Shown: in pieces, positions 4,616-11,916 of the stretch | Layout of the letters: each line of letters starts with the position of its first letter | Position numbering within the stretch: position 1 is the stretch's first letter | Assembly: GCA_019347595.1 (NCBI GenBank) | Contig: JAHWLA010000045.1 | Location: forward strand, 1-13,661 | Direction of reading: 5' to 3' | Source of the DNA: Actinomycetota bacterium | GTDB taxonomy: Bacteria > Actinomycetota > Acidimicrobiia > Acidimicrobiales > JAHWLA01 | DNA: 13,661 bases | Notes under the pieces: generated by a model | The model's database searches: none | The model's input: the letters and a program-made list of their open reading frames with translations, nothing else | Told to the model about the DNA's origin: nothing | Made by a program: the position numbers and the translations under genes

Positions 4616-5110
4616 ATGCCGATCGTGCGGGTCGACAAGGATCTCGAGAACCACACCATGACGGTCGTCGCCGAATACGACGCCCCCGTTGAGCGCGTCT
4701 GGCGGCTCTACGCCGACCCGCGCCGGCTCGAGCGGTTCTGGGGCCCGCCGACCTGGCCGGCCACCGTCGTCGATCACGACCTGTCCCCGGGCGGGCGGGT
4801 CACCTACTTCATGACCGGTCCCGACGGCGAGAAGTCCGCCGGCTACTGGGACGTGCTCGAGGTCGAGGCCCCGCGCCGCTTCGTGGTCGATGACGGCTTC
4901 GCCGACGACAGCGGGCAGCCGAACGCCAAGATGCCGACCACCCGCATGCAGTTCGAATTCGACGAGCGAGGCGACGGCGGGACCACCATGGTCGTGGTCT
5001 CCACGTTCGCCTCCACAGAAGCGATGGCGCAGTTGCTCGAAATGGGCATGGAGGACGGCATGCGAGAGGCAATGGGCCAGATCGACGGCGTCCTCGCCGA
5101 CGGCGGCTGA
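4616..5110 (+). CDS. SRPBCC (AHSA1-like) ligand-binding protein
   Basis: A 164-residue START/Bet v1-like domain protein. EYDAPVERVWRLYADPRRLERFWGP is the N-terminal family block, followed by LSPGGRVTYFMTGPDGEKSAGYW, the FEFDERGDGGTTMVVVSTF strands and the C-terminal helix AMAQLLEMGMEDGMREAMGQID. AHSA1-type proteins bind hydrophobic ligands in a central cavity; most bacterial members have no known ligand. An AGGAG stands 7 nt before the ATG. It is co-transcribed with arsR, which probably controls it. The gene's last codons lie in a 14-bp tandem duplication (5099-5126, 13/14 identical) that spans the stop codon. Confidence 0.93.
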   Translation: MPIVRVDKDLENHTMTVVAEYDAPVERVWRLYADPRRLERFWGPPTWPATVVDHDLSPGGRVTYFMTGPDGEKSAGYWDVLEVEAPRRFVVDDGFADDSGQPNAKMPTTRMQFEFDERGDGGTTMVVVSTFASTEAMAQLLEMGMEDGMREAMGQIDGVLADGG

Positions 5111-5126
5111 GCGACGGCCGCTGAGC
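5099..5126 (+). repeat. 14-bp tandem duplication across the SRPBCC stop codon
   Basis: GACGGCGGCTGAGC (5099-5112) is followed directly by GACGGCCGCTGAGC (5113-5126), differing at one base. The stop TGA (5108-5110) is in the first unit. Probably a replication-slippage event without function. Confidence 0.6.
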
Positions 5127-5174
5127 TCCGCCTTCCCGCTCGGGGCGGCGGCATCGAAACCGCGGTGCTGCTGG

Positions 5175-5190
5175 TACGTTCGGCCGCATG
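5175..5190 (+). promoter_or_regulatory. Leaderless-type promoter of the SnoaL-like gene
   Basis: TACGTT (5175-5180) followed after 7 nt by ATG 5188; there is no Shine-Dalgarno. Same geometry as the toxin-antitoxin and arsR promoters. Confidence 0.45.
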
Positions 5191-5601
5191 GCAGCCTCCG
5201 CAGCGGATGTGGTTCGCTCGTTCTGGCAGTCGGTGTGGAGCGACGGCGAGTCCGACAAGCTGCGCGATCTGTTCGCAATGGACGCCGAGGAGAACGGCGA
5301 GCCCGTGGATGTCGACCAGTTCCGACGCGGCGTCGACAACTGGCGCGACATCTTCCCCGACTTCTCGGCCACCGTCGAGGAGCTGTTCGACCTCGGCGAC
5401 GGGCGGGTGGCCAGCCGGGTGACGTATCGCGGCACGCAGACGAAGCCGTGGGCCGGGCTGCCTGCATCCGGGAAGACGTTCGAGGTCATCGGCATCGACA
5501 TCTTCACCGTCCGCGACGGCCGCATCACCGAGTTGTGGCACGCCGCCGACCACTACGACATGGCGGTGCAACTGGGCGGCAAGCTCGCACCCGCCGGATA
5601 A
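5188..5601 (+). CDS. SnoaL-like / ester cyclase family protein (NTF2-like fold)
   Basis: A 137-residue protein of the NTF2-like SnoaL group. The N-terminal helix MAASAADVVRSFWQSVWSDG, the YRGTQTKPWAGLPASGKTFE segment and the FTVRDGRITELWHAADHYDM strand pair are typical; the last carries the Asp/Glu/His residues that line the cavity of polyketide-cyclase-like members. Many genomic members are annotated ester cyclase without a known substrate. No polyketide genes are nearby, so a cyclase role is not supported. The ATG at 5188 follows a -10 box at 5175-5180. It lies 77 nt after the SRPBCC gene and may have its own promoter. Confidence 0.88.
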   Translation: MAASAADVVRSFWQSVWSDGESDKLRDLFAMDAEENGEPVDVDQFRRGVDNWRDIFPDFSATVEELFDLGDGRVASRVTYRGTQTKPWAGLPASGKTFEVIGIDIFTVRDGRITELWHAADHYDMAVQLGGKLAPAG

Positions 5602-5680
5602 CGCGCAGCGACGGGCGGACGATCCGGTTGCCACAGACCAGGCGCGAATCGGGCGGCCTGAAGTGGGGTAGTCGCGATCC

Positions 5681-6216
5681 ATGATCCGCTCCCCCGTCGA
5701 TCGCCCCCGCGTGGAGCACGGCCACTCGTTCGTCGACCGGTTCGGGCGCTGCGCGACTTCGACGACGACCTCTTCGTGCGCGACGACTGGGCCGAGCGCA
5801 ACCGCGACCTGGAGGAGTTCCTGTGCCCGCAGCCACCGAGCGACTTCCTCCACCACCCGGCGATCCTCTTCTGCGTCGTGCAGTGGCTGTATCTCACATC
5901 GACGCTGGGCGAGGACGCCGTCGTGCTGCACGCCGTGCCCGGGCGCCCGGTCGACGACGGACGCGTCAACACCGTGCCCGTCGGGCTGGTGCGCGACCTG
6001 GAAGGCGAGGGTGACCTCTTCGTGTCGATGTGGGCGCTCAACGAGAGCACGGAGGCGGCCCAGCGCCACGTCGCCGAGCGGCGCTGGTTCGGCAGCCCGG
6101 GGCTCCTGCTCGGCATGCACACCGGCCATCCGCTGGAGCAGGTGCTCGTCGATTGCGGCGCCCGGTCGGTGCCGATCGGCGACCACATACCGGGCCGGCA
6201 ATACGTGATGCGCTGA
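5681..6216 (+). CDS. Unrecognised protein, probably one gene with a -1 frameshift near its start
   Basis: The main frame is clear from GTG 5776 to TGA 6214-6216 (146 residues: RDDWAERNRDLEEFLCPQPP, HHPAILFCVVQWLYLTSTLG, VSMWALNESTEAAQ, HIPGRQYVMR). Upstream, a different frame from ATG 5681 (MIRSPVDRPRVEHGHSFVDR) has G/C in almost every third position, as real genes here do. The two join smoothly (VDRF + RALRDFDDDLFVRDDW) if one C is missing after 5743, giving about 178 residues. As written the only usual start of the main frame is GTG 5776. I do not recognise the family: it appears soluble, with one hydrophobic helix-like stretch. It ends 1 nt before the glycosyltransferase start, so the two are co-transcribed. 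Confidence 0.68.
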
Positions 6217-6217
6217 C

Positions 6218-7082
6218 GTGCCGACCGCCGATCGCGTCACCGTCCTCATCGCCACGCGGGACCGCCAGGAGTCGCTGCTCCGCACGCTCGACGCCGTTTC
6301 CCGGCTGGCGGAACGACCGGCGATCGTCGTCGTCGACGACGGCTCGACGGACGGCACGCCCGCCGCGGTGGCCGGCGCGTTTCCCGGCGTGCAGCTCACC
6401 TCCCTCCCGACGCCGACCGGTGTGACCGCCGCCCGCAACATCGGCATCGCGGTCGCGAGTACGCCGTATGTGGCGCTGACCGACGACGACTCGTGGTGGG
6501 CGCCGGGTGCGCTCGCCCACGCGGTCGAGGAGCTGGACCGGGCGCCGTCGGTCGCGCTCCTCGCCGCGCGCGTCCTGGTCGGCGCCGAGCAGCGTCTCGA
6601 CGCCACCTGTGCGCGCATGGCGTGCAGCCCGCTCCCCCGCCTGCCCAACCTGCCCGGGCCGCGCGTGCTGGGCTTCGTGGGGTGCGCGGCCGTCGTGCGC
6701 CGTGACGTCTGTCTGCGTGCCGGCGGCTTCGTCGACCGCTACGTCATCGGCGGCGAGGAGGATGCCTTGGCGTTGGCGCTCGCCCGAGTAGGCGGCCAGC
6801 TCGTGTACGTGGACGACGTCGTCGCGTACCACCACCCGGCGCACGCCGGTCGCGACGGCCCCTCCCGACGCCGCCAGGTGGCGCGCAACGACCTCCACAC
6901 CACGTGGCGCCACCGTCGGGGGCGCGGATTGGCGAGGGCACGGTCAACGTGCTGCGACGAGCGCGGCGCGACCGCGCCGTCCGCCTCGGGTGGTCGACGC
7001 GTTGCGCGACGTCCCGTGGGTGATCCGCACACGGATGCCGGTGCCCATCGAGGTGGAGACGTGGAAACGGATGCTCGACTAG
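6218..7082 (+). CDS. Family 2 glycosyltransferase (GT-A), with two probable frameshifts near the C-terminus
   Basis: Starts at GTG 6218, 1 nt after the previous stop. The GT-A domain is intact in one frame: RVTVLIATRDRQESLLRTLD, the nucleotide-sugar site IVVVDDGSTDGT, GVTAARNIGIAVAS, and the metal-binding YVALTDDDSWW. Further on, GGEEDALALALARVGG holds the likely catalytic acidic pair, followed by VYVDDVVAYHHP. After about residue 235 (near 6925) coding moves to the next frame (RIGEGTVNVLRRARRDRAVRL). Near 6990 it moves again (VVDALRDVPWVIRT to WKRMLD, stop TAG 7080-7082). Each change equals one missing base, one in a G run. Restored length is about 288 residues. Read literally, the first frame runs on as an implausible Arg-rich tail to 7174, into the ZIP start. 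No transmembrane segment; acceptor unknown. Confidence 0.85.
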
Positions 7083-7105
7083 CGCGCGTGCGCGTGCCCG
7101 CCGCC

Positions 7106-7155
7106 GTTCTGGTCCCCCGATCGCGCGCCATGGCGCGCGATCGGGGAACCAGAAC
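7106..7155. repeat. 50-bp near-perfect palindrome between glycosyltransferase and ZIP genes
   Basis: Two 25-nt arms meet without a loop at CCATGG. The left arm starts GTTCTGGTCCCCC and the right arm ends GGGGAACCAGAAC; 24 of 25 positions pair. It starts 24 nt after the repaired glycosyltransferase stop and ends 15 nt before the ZIP start. It could end transcription of the upstream operon, form a cruciform, or be a small palindromic repeat; a related element lies after the ZIP gene (7927-7984). No T-tract follows. Confidence 0.85.
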
Positions 7156-7170
7156 GAGGGGGGCGGCTCG

Positions 7171-7905
7171 GTGACGGGGTTCGGAGCCGCCCTCGCCTTC
7201 GCCGCCCTCCCCGCGCTCGGGAACCTCGTCGGGGCCCTGCTCGCCGAGGTCATGCGCTTGAGCGCCCGCAGCGTGTCGTACGCGCTCCATGCGGCAACCG
7301 GCGTGGTCCTCGCCGTCGTCGGGCTGGAGATCATGCCGACGGCGCTGGAGGCGGATGCCGCCTGGGTCCCGATCGGCGCGTTCGTGGCGGGCGGGGCGTT
7401 CTTCCTGCTCGCCGACGCGGGGTTGCACCTCATCGACGCCCGCTTCGGCCGTAGCGACGAAGGACGAGGGCCGTGGATGATCTATTTCGGCGTCGCCGTC
7501 GACCTGTTCTCCGACGGCGTGATGATCGGCGCCGGGACGACGATCGCCACCGGCCTCGGGCTCGTGCTCGCCATGGGGCAGGTGCCCGCCGACCTGCCCG
7601 AGGGTTTCGCCGTGGGCGCCACGCTGCGTCGGAGCGGCATAGCCCGCAGGCGACGGCTGCTCGTGGCGGCCGCCCTCGTCGTGCCGGTCGTCGTCGGCAC
7701 GACCATCGGGTACCTGCTTCTGCGCGAGGCGCCCGAGTTGGTGCGGCTGTCGGTGCTCGCCTTCACCGGCGGCGTGCTCGCCACCGTCGTCGTGGAGGAG
7801 ATCGTCCCCGAGGCGCACGCCGAGGGCGGCGCCCGCTTCGCGGCGATGGCCACCGTCGGCGGCTTCGCCCTGTTCGCCGCCGTCTCCCGCTACCTCTCCC
7901 CCTGA
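7171..7905 (+). CDS. ZIP-family-like metal transporter
   Basis: A 244-residue inner-membrane protein with about eight hydrophobic segments, the ZIP pattern. It begins with an FGAALAFAALPALGNLVGAL helix, then YALHAATGVVLAVVGLEIMP, and ends with FTGGVLATVVVEEIVPEAH. The paired metal-site helices are recognisable as VDLFSDGVMIGAG (Asp111-Ser114-Asp115) and VPADLPEGFAVGA (Asp141, Pro143, Glu144). Classical ZIPs have His in both (HNFPEG, HEIPEG); here Asp stands in those positions. ZIPs carry Zn, Fe or Mn into the cytoplasm; with these replacements, metal choice and even direction are uncertain. GTG 7171 follows a GAGGGGGG purine run. It is flanked by related inverted repeats, so it is probably a separate transcription unit. 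Confidence 0.85.
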   Translation: MTGFGAALAFAALPALGNLVGALLAEVMRLSARSVSYALHAATGVVLAVVGLEIMPTALEADAAWVPIGAFVAGGAFFLLADAGLHLIDARFGRSDEGRGPWMIYFGVAVDLFSDGVMIGAGTTIATGLGLVLAMGQVPADLPEGFAVGATLRRSGIARRRRLLVAAALVVPVVVGTTIGYLLLREAPELVRLSVLAFTGGVLATVVVEEIVPEAHAEGGARFAAMATVGGFALFAAVSRYLSP

Positions 7906-7926
7906 CCGGTGCCCCCCCGTTCCGCC

Positions 7927-7984
7927 GTTCTGGCCCCCGGAACGATGGCGCGAGTCGTCGGCGGGGCGGTCTCGGGGCAGAACC
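7927..7984. repeat. Degenerate inverted repeat related to the 7106-7155 palindrome
   Basis: The left end GTTCTGGCCCCCGG (7927-7940) partly pairs with CGGGGCAGAAC (7973-7983), with a one-base bulge. The left flank and arm (CCGCCGTTCTGG then CCCCC) match the first element, and ATGGCGCG recurs in the middle. It lies between the ZIP stop (7903-7905) and the GH15 start (7991). Confidence 0.6.
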
Positions 7985-7990
7985 AACCTC

Positions 7991-9781
7991 GTGCCTTCAC
8001 GGATCGAGGACTACGCACTGGTCGGCGACCTCCACACCGCCGCCCTGATCGCCCGCAACGGCTCGCTCGACTGGCTCTGCCTGCCCCGCTTCGACTCGCC
8101 CGCGTGCTTCGCCGCGCTCCTCGGCGACGAGCGGCACGGCCGGTGGCTCCTGGCGCCCGCCCAATCCCCCCGGCGCACCGAACGCCGGTATCGCGGCGAC
8201 TCGCTCGTCCTGGAGACGGACTTCCACGTCGACGGAGGCGCCGTGCGCATCGTCGACTTCATGCCGCCGCGCGGGCGCAACGCCGACGTCGTCCGCATCG
8301 TGGAAGGCGTGTCGGGCCGCGTCGACATGGTGTCATGCCTCGACGTGCGCTTCAGCTACGGCGACCTCATCCCGTGGACCGACCGCGCCGAGGGCGGCCT
8401 CCGCTTCGTCGGCGGGCCGGATGCACTCCTTCTCCGCACGCCGGTCCGCTTCGAGGACATCCATCCAGAGGCGCGCGCCTCGTTCGCCGTGAGCGAAGGC
8501 GACCGCGTGCCGTTCGTCCTCACCTGGCACCACTCCCACGAGCCCGCGCCCGATCCGGTCGACGCCGCCGACGCGCTGGCCGACACCACGTCGTTCTGGG
8601 ACGACTGGAGCGGTCGCTGCCAGTACGAGGGCGAACGCCCCGAGCTGGTGCGGCGCTCGCTGGTGACCCTGAAGGCCATGACGTACAAGCCGACCGGCGG
8701 CCTGGTGGCGGCGGCGACCACCTCCCTCCCCGAGGCGCTGGGAGGCGTGCGCAACTGGGACTACCGCTTCTGCTGGCTGCGCGACGCCACCTTCACGCTC
8801 CAGGCGTTGCTGACCGGCGGCTACACCGACGAAGCGGTGGCGTGGCGCGACTGGCTGTTGCGCGCCGTCGCCGGCGAGCCCTCGCAGATGCACATCATGT
8901 ACGGGGCCGCGGGCGAGCGGCTCCTGCCCGAGGTGGAGCTCGACTGGCTTCCCGGCTACGAAGGCTCGCGCCCCGTGCGCATCGGGAACGCCGCGGCGCG
9001 GCAGTTCCAGCTCGACGTGTACGGCGAGGTCATGGACCTGCTCCACCAGGCCCGTCGGGCCGGCATCGCCCCCGACGAACGGGGGTGGGACCTCCAGGCC
9101 GCACTGATGGAGTTTCTGGAGTCGAACTGGCGCCGCCCCGACGAAGGCATCTGGGAGGTGCGCGGCGGCCGGCGGCACTTCACCCACTCGAAGGTCATGG
9201 CCTGGGTGGCCGCCGACCGCGCCGTCGAGGCGGTCGCCGGGTACGGGCTTCCCGGCGACGCGCAGCGGTGGGCTTCGTTGCGAGACGAGATCCACGCCGA
9301 TGTGTGCGCGCACGGTTGGAACGACGGCCGCCAGGCGTTCACCCAGGAATACGGCGGCCGCGAGCTCGATGCCGCGCTCCTCATGATCCCCGTCGTCGGG
9401 TTCCTCCCCCCTGACGATCCCCGGGTCGCCTCCACCGTGCGGGCCATCGAGGACGACCTCTGCGAGGACGGCTTCGTGCTGCGCTATCGGACCGACCGCG
9501 CCGACGACGGCATGCCCGCCGGCGAGGGTGCCTTCCTGCCGTGCAGCTTCTGGCTGGCCGACGCCCTCGCCCTGATCGGGCGCAGGGACGAGGCCCAGAA
9601 GCTGTTCGACCGGCTCTGCGGCCTCGCCAACGACGTGGGCCTCCTCTCCGAGGAGTACGACCCGCGCGTGCAGCGGCTCGTCGGCAACTTCCCGCAGGCG
9701 CTCACCCACATCGCCTTGGTCGACACCGCCCGCAACCTGTCGCGGCCGGGCGGCCCCGCCGACGAGCGGCGCCGCCACTGA
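7991..9781 (+). CDS. GH15 family glycoside hydrolase (glucoamylase/trehalase-like)
   Basis: A 596-residue cytoplasmic protein, the usual length for this GH15 subfamily. The N-terminal beta-sandwich domain begins SRIEDYALVGDLHTAALIAR and NGSLDWLCLPRFDSPACFAA. The (alpha/alpha)6 catalytic barrel starts near residue 255 with the hallmark NWDYRFCWLRDATFTLQAL. The two acid regions expected of an inverting GH15 enzyme are present: PDEGIWEVRGGRRHF (Glu385/Glu389, general acid side) and AGEGAFLPCSFWLADAL (Glu512, general base side). Characterised relatives include mycobacterial trehalases and alpha-glucosidases, so hydrolysis of trehalose or alpha-glucans is likely; the exact substrate cannot be read from sequence. 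GTG 7991 gives the canonical family N-terminus. No signal peptide. It is convergent with the SDR gene, 21 nt apart. Confidence 0.96.
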   Translation: MPSRIEDYALVGDLHTAALIARNGSLDWLCLPRFDSPACFAALLGDERHGRWLLAPAQSPRRTERRYRGDSLVLETDFHVDGGAVRIVDFMPPRGRNADVVRIVEGVSGRVDMVSCLDVRFSYGDLIPWTDRAEGGLRFVGGPDALLLRTPVRFEDIHPEARASFAVSEGDRVPFVLTWHHSHEPAPDPVDAADALADTTSFWDDWSGRCQYEGERPELVRRSLVTLKAMTYKPTGGLVAAATTSLPEALGGVRNWDYRFCWLRDATFTLQALLTGGYTDEAVAWRDWLLRAVAGEPSQMHIMYGAAGERLLPEVELDWLPGYEGSRPVRIGNAAARQFQLDVYGEVMDLLHQARRAGIAPDERGWDLQAALMEFLESNWRRPDEGIWEVRGGRRHFTHSKVMAWVAADRAVEAVAGYGLPGDAQRWASLRDEIHADVCAHGWNDGRQAFTQEYGGRELDAALLMIPVVGFLPPDDPRVASTVRAIEDDLCEDGFVLRYRTDRADDGMPAGEGAFLPCSFWLADALALIGRRDEAQKLFDRLCGLANDVGLLSEEYDPRVQRLVGNFPQALTHIALVDTARNLSRPGGPADERRRH

Positions 9782-9802
9782 CGGCGGGTCGGCGCCGGCA
9801 AC

Positions 9803-10801
9803 TCAGTCCCGACGGACAAGTGCAGCGGCGGCGCCCGCAACCCCGACCACCCCGGCGGCCGCCGCCGTCACCACTCGTCGGTACCGGCTCACCAGCATCG
9901 CCGGGCTGAACGTGATCGCACACTCGTCGAAACGGCCGTGGGCGCCCCAGTCGCCGGGGACGGGCGACCACAGGTTCGACGGGCGATCGGCCCGCTCGGG
10001 CTCGTCCGCCTGCTGCGCGTCGTACCCTGTGCGCCCCAGGTACCAGTCGAGCAGGCCGGGGGCCACCCGGTTGCCCAGGATGGCGCGGATCGTCGGCCAC
10101 CCCAGCCACATCTCGCGACGCGGACGCCGGGCGAAATCGACGACGGCGGCGGCGATGAGCTCGGGCTGGAAGATGGGCGGCACCGGCTGGGCTCGACGCG
10201 GCAGCCGCGACAGCACCCAGTCGAACTGCGGCGTGTTCACGGCAGGCAGTTGGACGATGCCGAGGGCCACGTTGCTCCCTTGGTGGATGAGTTCGCAGCG
10301 CACCGATTCGGTGAAGCCCTCGATGGCGTGCTTGGCGCCGCAGTACGCCGACTGGAGCGGGATGCCCCGATACGCGAGCGCCGAGCCGATCTGCACGATG
10401 ACGCCGCGGTCCCTAGGGAGCATGTAGCGCAGCGCGGCGTGCGTGCCGTGGACGTAGCCGTGGTACGTCACGTCGGTCACCCGGCGGAACTCCTCGAGCG
10501 TCATCTCCGTGAACTCGCAGAACACCGACGTCATGGCGTTGTTCACCCACACGTCGATCGGCCCCAACGCCGACTCGATCTCGTCGGCCGCTCGCTCGAC
10601 CGCTTCCGCGTCCGCCACGTCGGCGACAACGGCGTGTGCCTTGCCGCCGGTCGCCTCGATTTCGGCCGCCGCCGCCTTGAGCGTCACCTCGCCGCGTGCA
10701 ATCAGACCCACGTCGGCGCCTGTCTCGGCGAAGGCTTGGGCGATGGCGCGGCCCACACCGGCACTCGCGCCGGTGACCACCACAACCTGTCGTTCTCTCA
10801 T
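9803..10801 (-). CDS. Short-chain dehydrogenase/reductase (SDR) with C-terminal hydrophobic tail
   Basis: A 332-residue NAD(P)-dependent oxidoreductase of the classical SDR fold. Visible: the TGASAGVG cofactor loop (residues 10-17), DVAD (70-73 region), NNAM (87-90), catalytic Ser140 in IGSALAYRG, and Tyr153-X3-Lys157 in SAYCGAKHAI. Classical SDRs are about 250 residues. Here an extra ~80 residues follow (from about GWPTIRAILGNRVAPGLLDW), ending in a hydrophobic AAAAGVVGVAGAAAALV helix before RRD, which could anchor it to the membrane. The ATG overlaps the stop of the SPW gene (ATGA), with AAAGGAG 6 nt upstream inside that gene, so it is the last gene of a VKOR-SPW-SDR operon. Substrate unknown. 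Confidence 0.94.
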   Translation of the reverse strand: MRERQVVVVTGASAGVGRAIAQAFAETGADVGLIARGEVTLKAAAAEIEATGGKAHAVVADVADAEAVERAADEIESALGPIDVWVNNAMTSVFCEFTEMTLEEFRRVTDVTYHGYVHGTHAALRYMLPRDRGVIVQIGSALAYRGIPLQSAYCGAKHAIEGFTESVRCELIHQGSNVALGIVQLPAVNTPQFDWVLSRLPRRAQPVPPIFQPELIAAAVVDFARRPRREMWLGWPTIRAILGNRVAPGLLDWYLGRTGYDAQQADEPERADRPSNLWSPVPGDWGAHGRFDECAITFSPAMLVSRYRRVVTAAAAGVVGVAGAAAALVRRD

Positions 10802-11160
10802 CCACTGCTCCTTTCGGCATGAAGCGGCCAGGCGGCGCGCCAGCCGCCACCCAGTCGACGTCGCTCACGTCCTGCGAACGGGGTGGCGGCCACCAGCACC
10901 AGGCCGGCCACCACGGCGACGGCGGCAGCGTCCGCCTGGTGGTCGACGACGATCGGCGAGACGGCCAGCACGACACCCAGCACGATGTTCGGGAGGCGCA
11001 CCGACCGCGTGGCCTGCCACACGGCGATCAGCGCCAGGCCCGCCGCCGTCGGCCCGATCGTCCGCTGCACGTCGCTCGCCGTCGAGCCCGCGTAGCCGAG
11101 CACGGCGGGGGCCGCCATGAGCGCCACGCCGACGACGATGCCGACCACCTGGGCGATCAC
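10798..11160 (-). CDS. SPW-repeat-like membrane protein
   Basis: A 120-residue protein with four hydrophobic segments in two similar halves: VVGIVVGVALMAAPAVLGYA with IGPTAAGLALIAVW, then NIVLGVVLAVSPIVVDHQ with AVAVVAGLVLVAATPF. This layout, with a Gly-x(n)-(A/S)P near each repeat start, fits the SPW-repeat family, though the W of the SPW signature is not conserved here. GTG at 11160 overlaps the VKOR-like stop (GTGA), and its own stop overlaps the SDR start (ATGA), so all three are translationally coupled. The frame is open further upstream over the VKOR-like gene, but that is an overlap shadow. No biochemical role is established for the family. Confidence 0.78.
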   Translation of the reverse strand: MIAQVVGIVVGVALMAAPAVLGYAGSTASDVQRTIGPTAAGLALIAVWQATRSVRLPNIVLGVVLAVSPIVVDHQADAAAVAVVAGLVLVAATPFAGRERRRLGGGWRAAWPLHAERSSG

Positions 11161-11708
11161 CGAGCGCCCTCCCCGCTGAGGAACGCCCGCCACACCGAAC
11201 CGCCTTCGGCCCCCACCGAGCGAAGGTGCTGGAGGCTGGCCAGTACCTCGTCCATGGCCGGGCCGATCATCACCAGCGAGATCACCGCCGACGCGAGGCA
11301 CAACGTGCAGAAGGCGTCGAACAGAACGGGCTGGAGGATGACGAGCACGACACTGGCCACGCCGAGCGGCCCGACCGCTAGCCCGAACACGATGACGATC
11401 CACGGGCGCGTGCGCCACCGGTCGCGCCCGCCCACCACGCCGGTCACGGCATCGAGCAGGTACCCCAGCGCACCGAGACCGGCGTCCGGGATGGGGAAGA
11501 TGTGCGACACCGACGAGTCGAGGATGACCCGGCTGCCCTCCCCGAAGAACGGCTCCCACACGGAGCCGAACACGTCCCACTGGTACAGCGCGAGATAGCC
11601 GGCCACCGCGAAGCCGACCAACGCCAGCACCACGATGGGCACGCGTTGGTCCCAAGCCGACGGGTTGTAGTCCCACCCGGGCGGAACGGGCGACTGCCGA
11701 GGCGACAT
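11157..11708 (-). CDS. Vitamin K epoxide reductase (VKOR)-like membrane protein lacking the N-terminal cysteine
   Basis: A 183-residue membrane protein with four or five helices. VKOR features are the block SVSHIFPIPDAGLGALGYL (matching the S-x-IPxxxLGxxGY region) and the redox motif Cys134-Thr-Leu-Cys137 in FDAFCTLCLASAVISLV. In true VKORs, which recycle quinone while forming disulfides in the cell envelope, a further Cys precedes this block; here it reads EGSRVILDS, with Ser59 in the Cys position, and no other N-terminal Cys exists. The CXXC alone might still cycle, but full electron relay is doubtful. ATG 11708 is preceded by a -10-like TAGGAC 7 nt upstream. First gene of the VKOR-SPW-SDR operon. 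Confidence 0.85.
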   Translation of the reverse strand: MSPRQSPVPPGWDYNPSAWDQRVPIVVLALVGFAVAGYLALYQWDVFGSVWEPFFGEGSRVILDSSVSHIFPIPDAGLGALGYLLDAVTGVVGGRDRWRTRPWIVIVFGLAVGPLGVASVVLVILQPVLFDAFCTLCLASAVISLVMIGPAMDEVLASLQHLRSVGAEGGSVWRAFLSGEGAR

Positions 11709-11762
11709 CGGGGTCGTCCTACCCGCGACACCCGGCGTGCACCCTGCTCGCTCGGCGCTCCA

Positions 11763-11916
11763 CTAGTGGGGCGTCTCATAGCGCCCGGCAGGGAATCGGC
11801 GAACCATCCGTCGTCGCCCGCAAGGACCGACGACGAAGGCTTTCGAGGAGGAGGACGCAGCGGGAGGCGGCGGGGGCCGGCGATTACCGGCGTTGTGTCC
11901 TGGGACGCCCCACTAG
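11763..11916. repeat. Inverted 13-bp repeats bracketing the VKOR/CaCA intergenic region
   Basis: CTAGTGGGGCGTC (11763-11775) and GACGCCCCACTAG (11904-11916) are exact reverse complements, about 128 bp apart. The right copy overlaps the exchanger stop codon. Between them lies a smaller hairpin, CGTCGTCG (11809-11816) with CGACGACG (11828-11835). No gene is apparent in 11709-11912. Possible remnant of a tiny mobile repeat, or a terminator region for the exchanger gene. Confidence 0.5.

Noticed and set aside
4843..6648. Long open frame on the - strand (about 600 codons), and similar ones at 3668-5467, 8333-9778 (-) and 11502-13250 (+)
   Set aside because: They lie opposite genes with clear families, are Arg/Pro/Ser-rich low-complexity translations, and are typical antisense shadows of high-G+C coding DNA.
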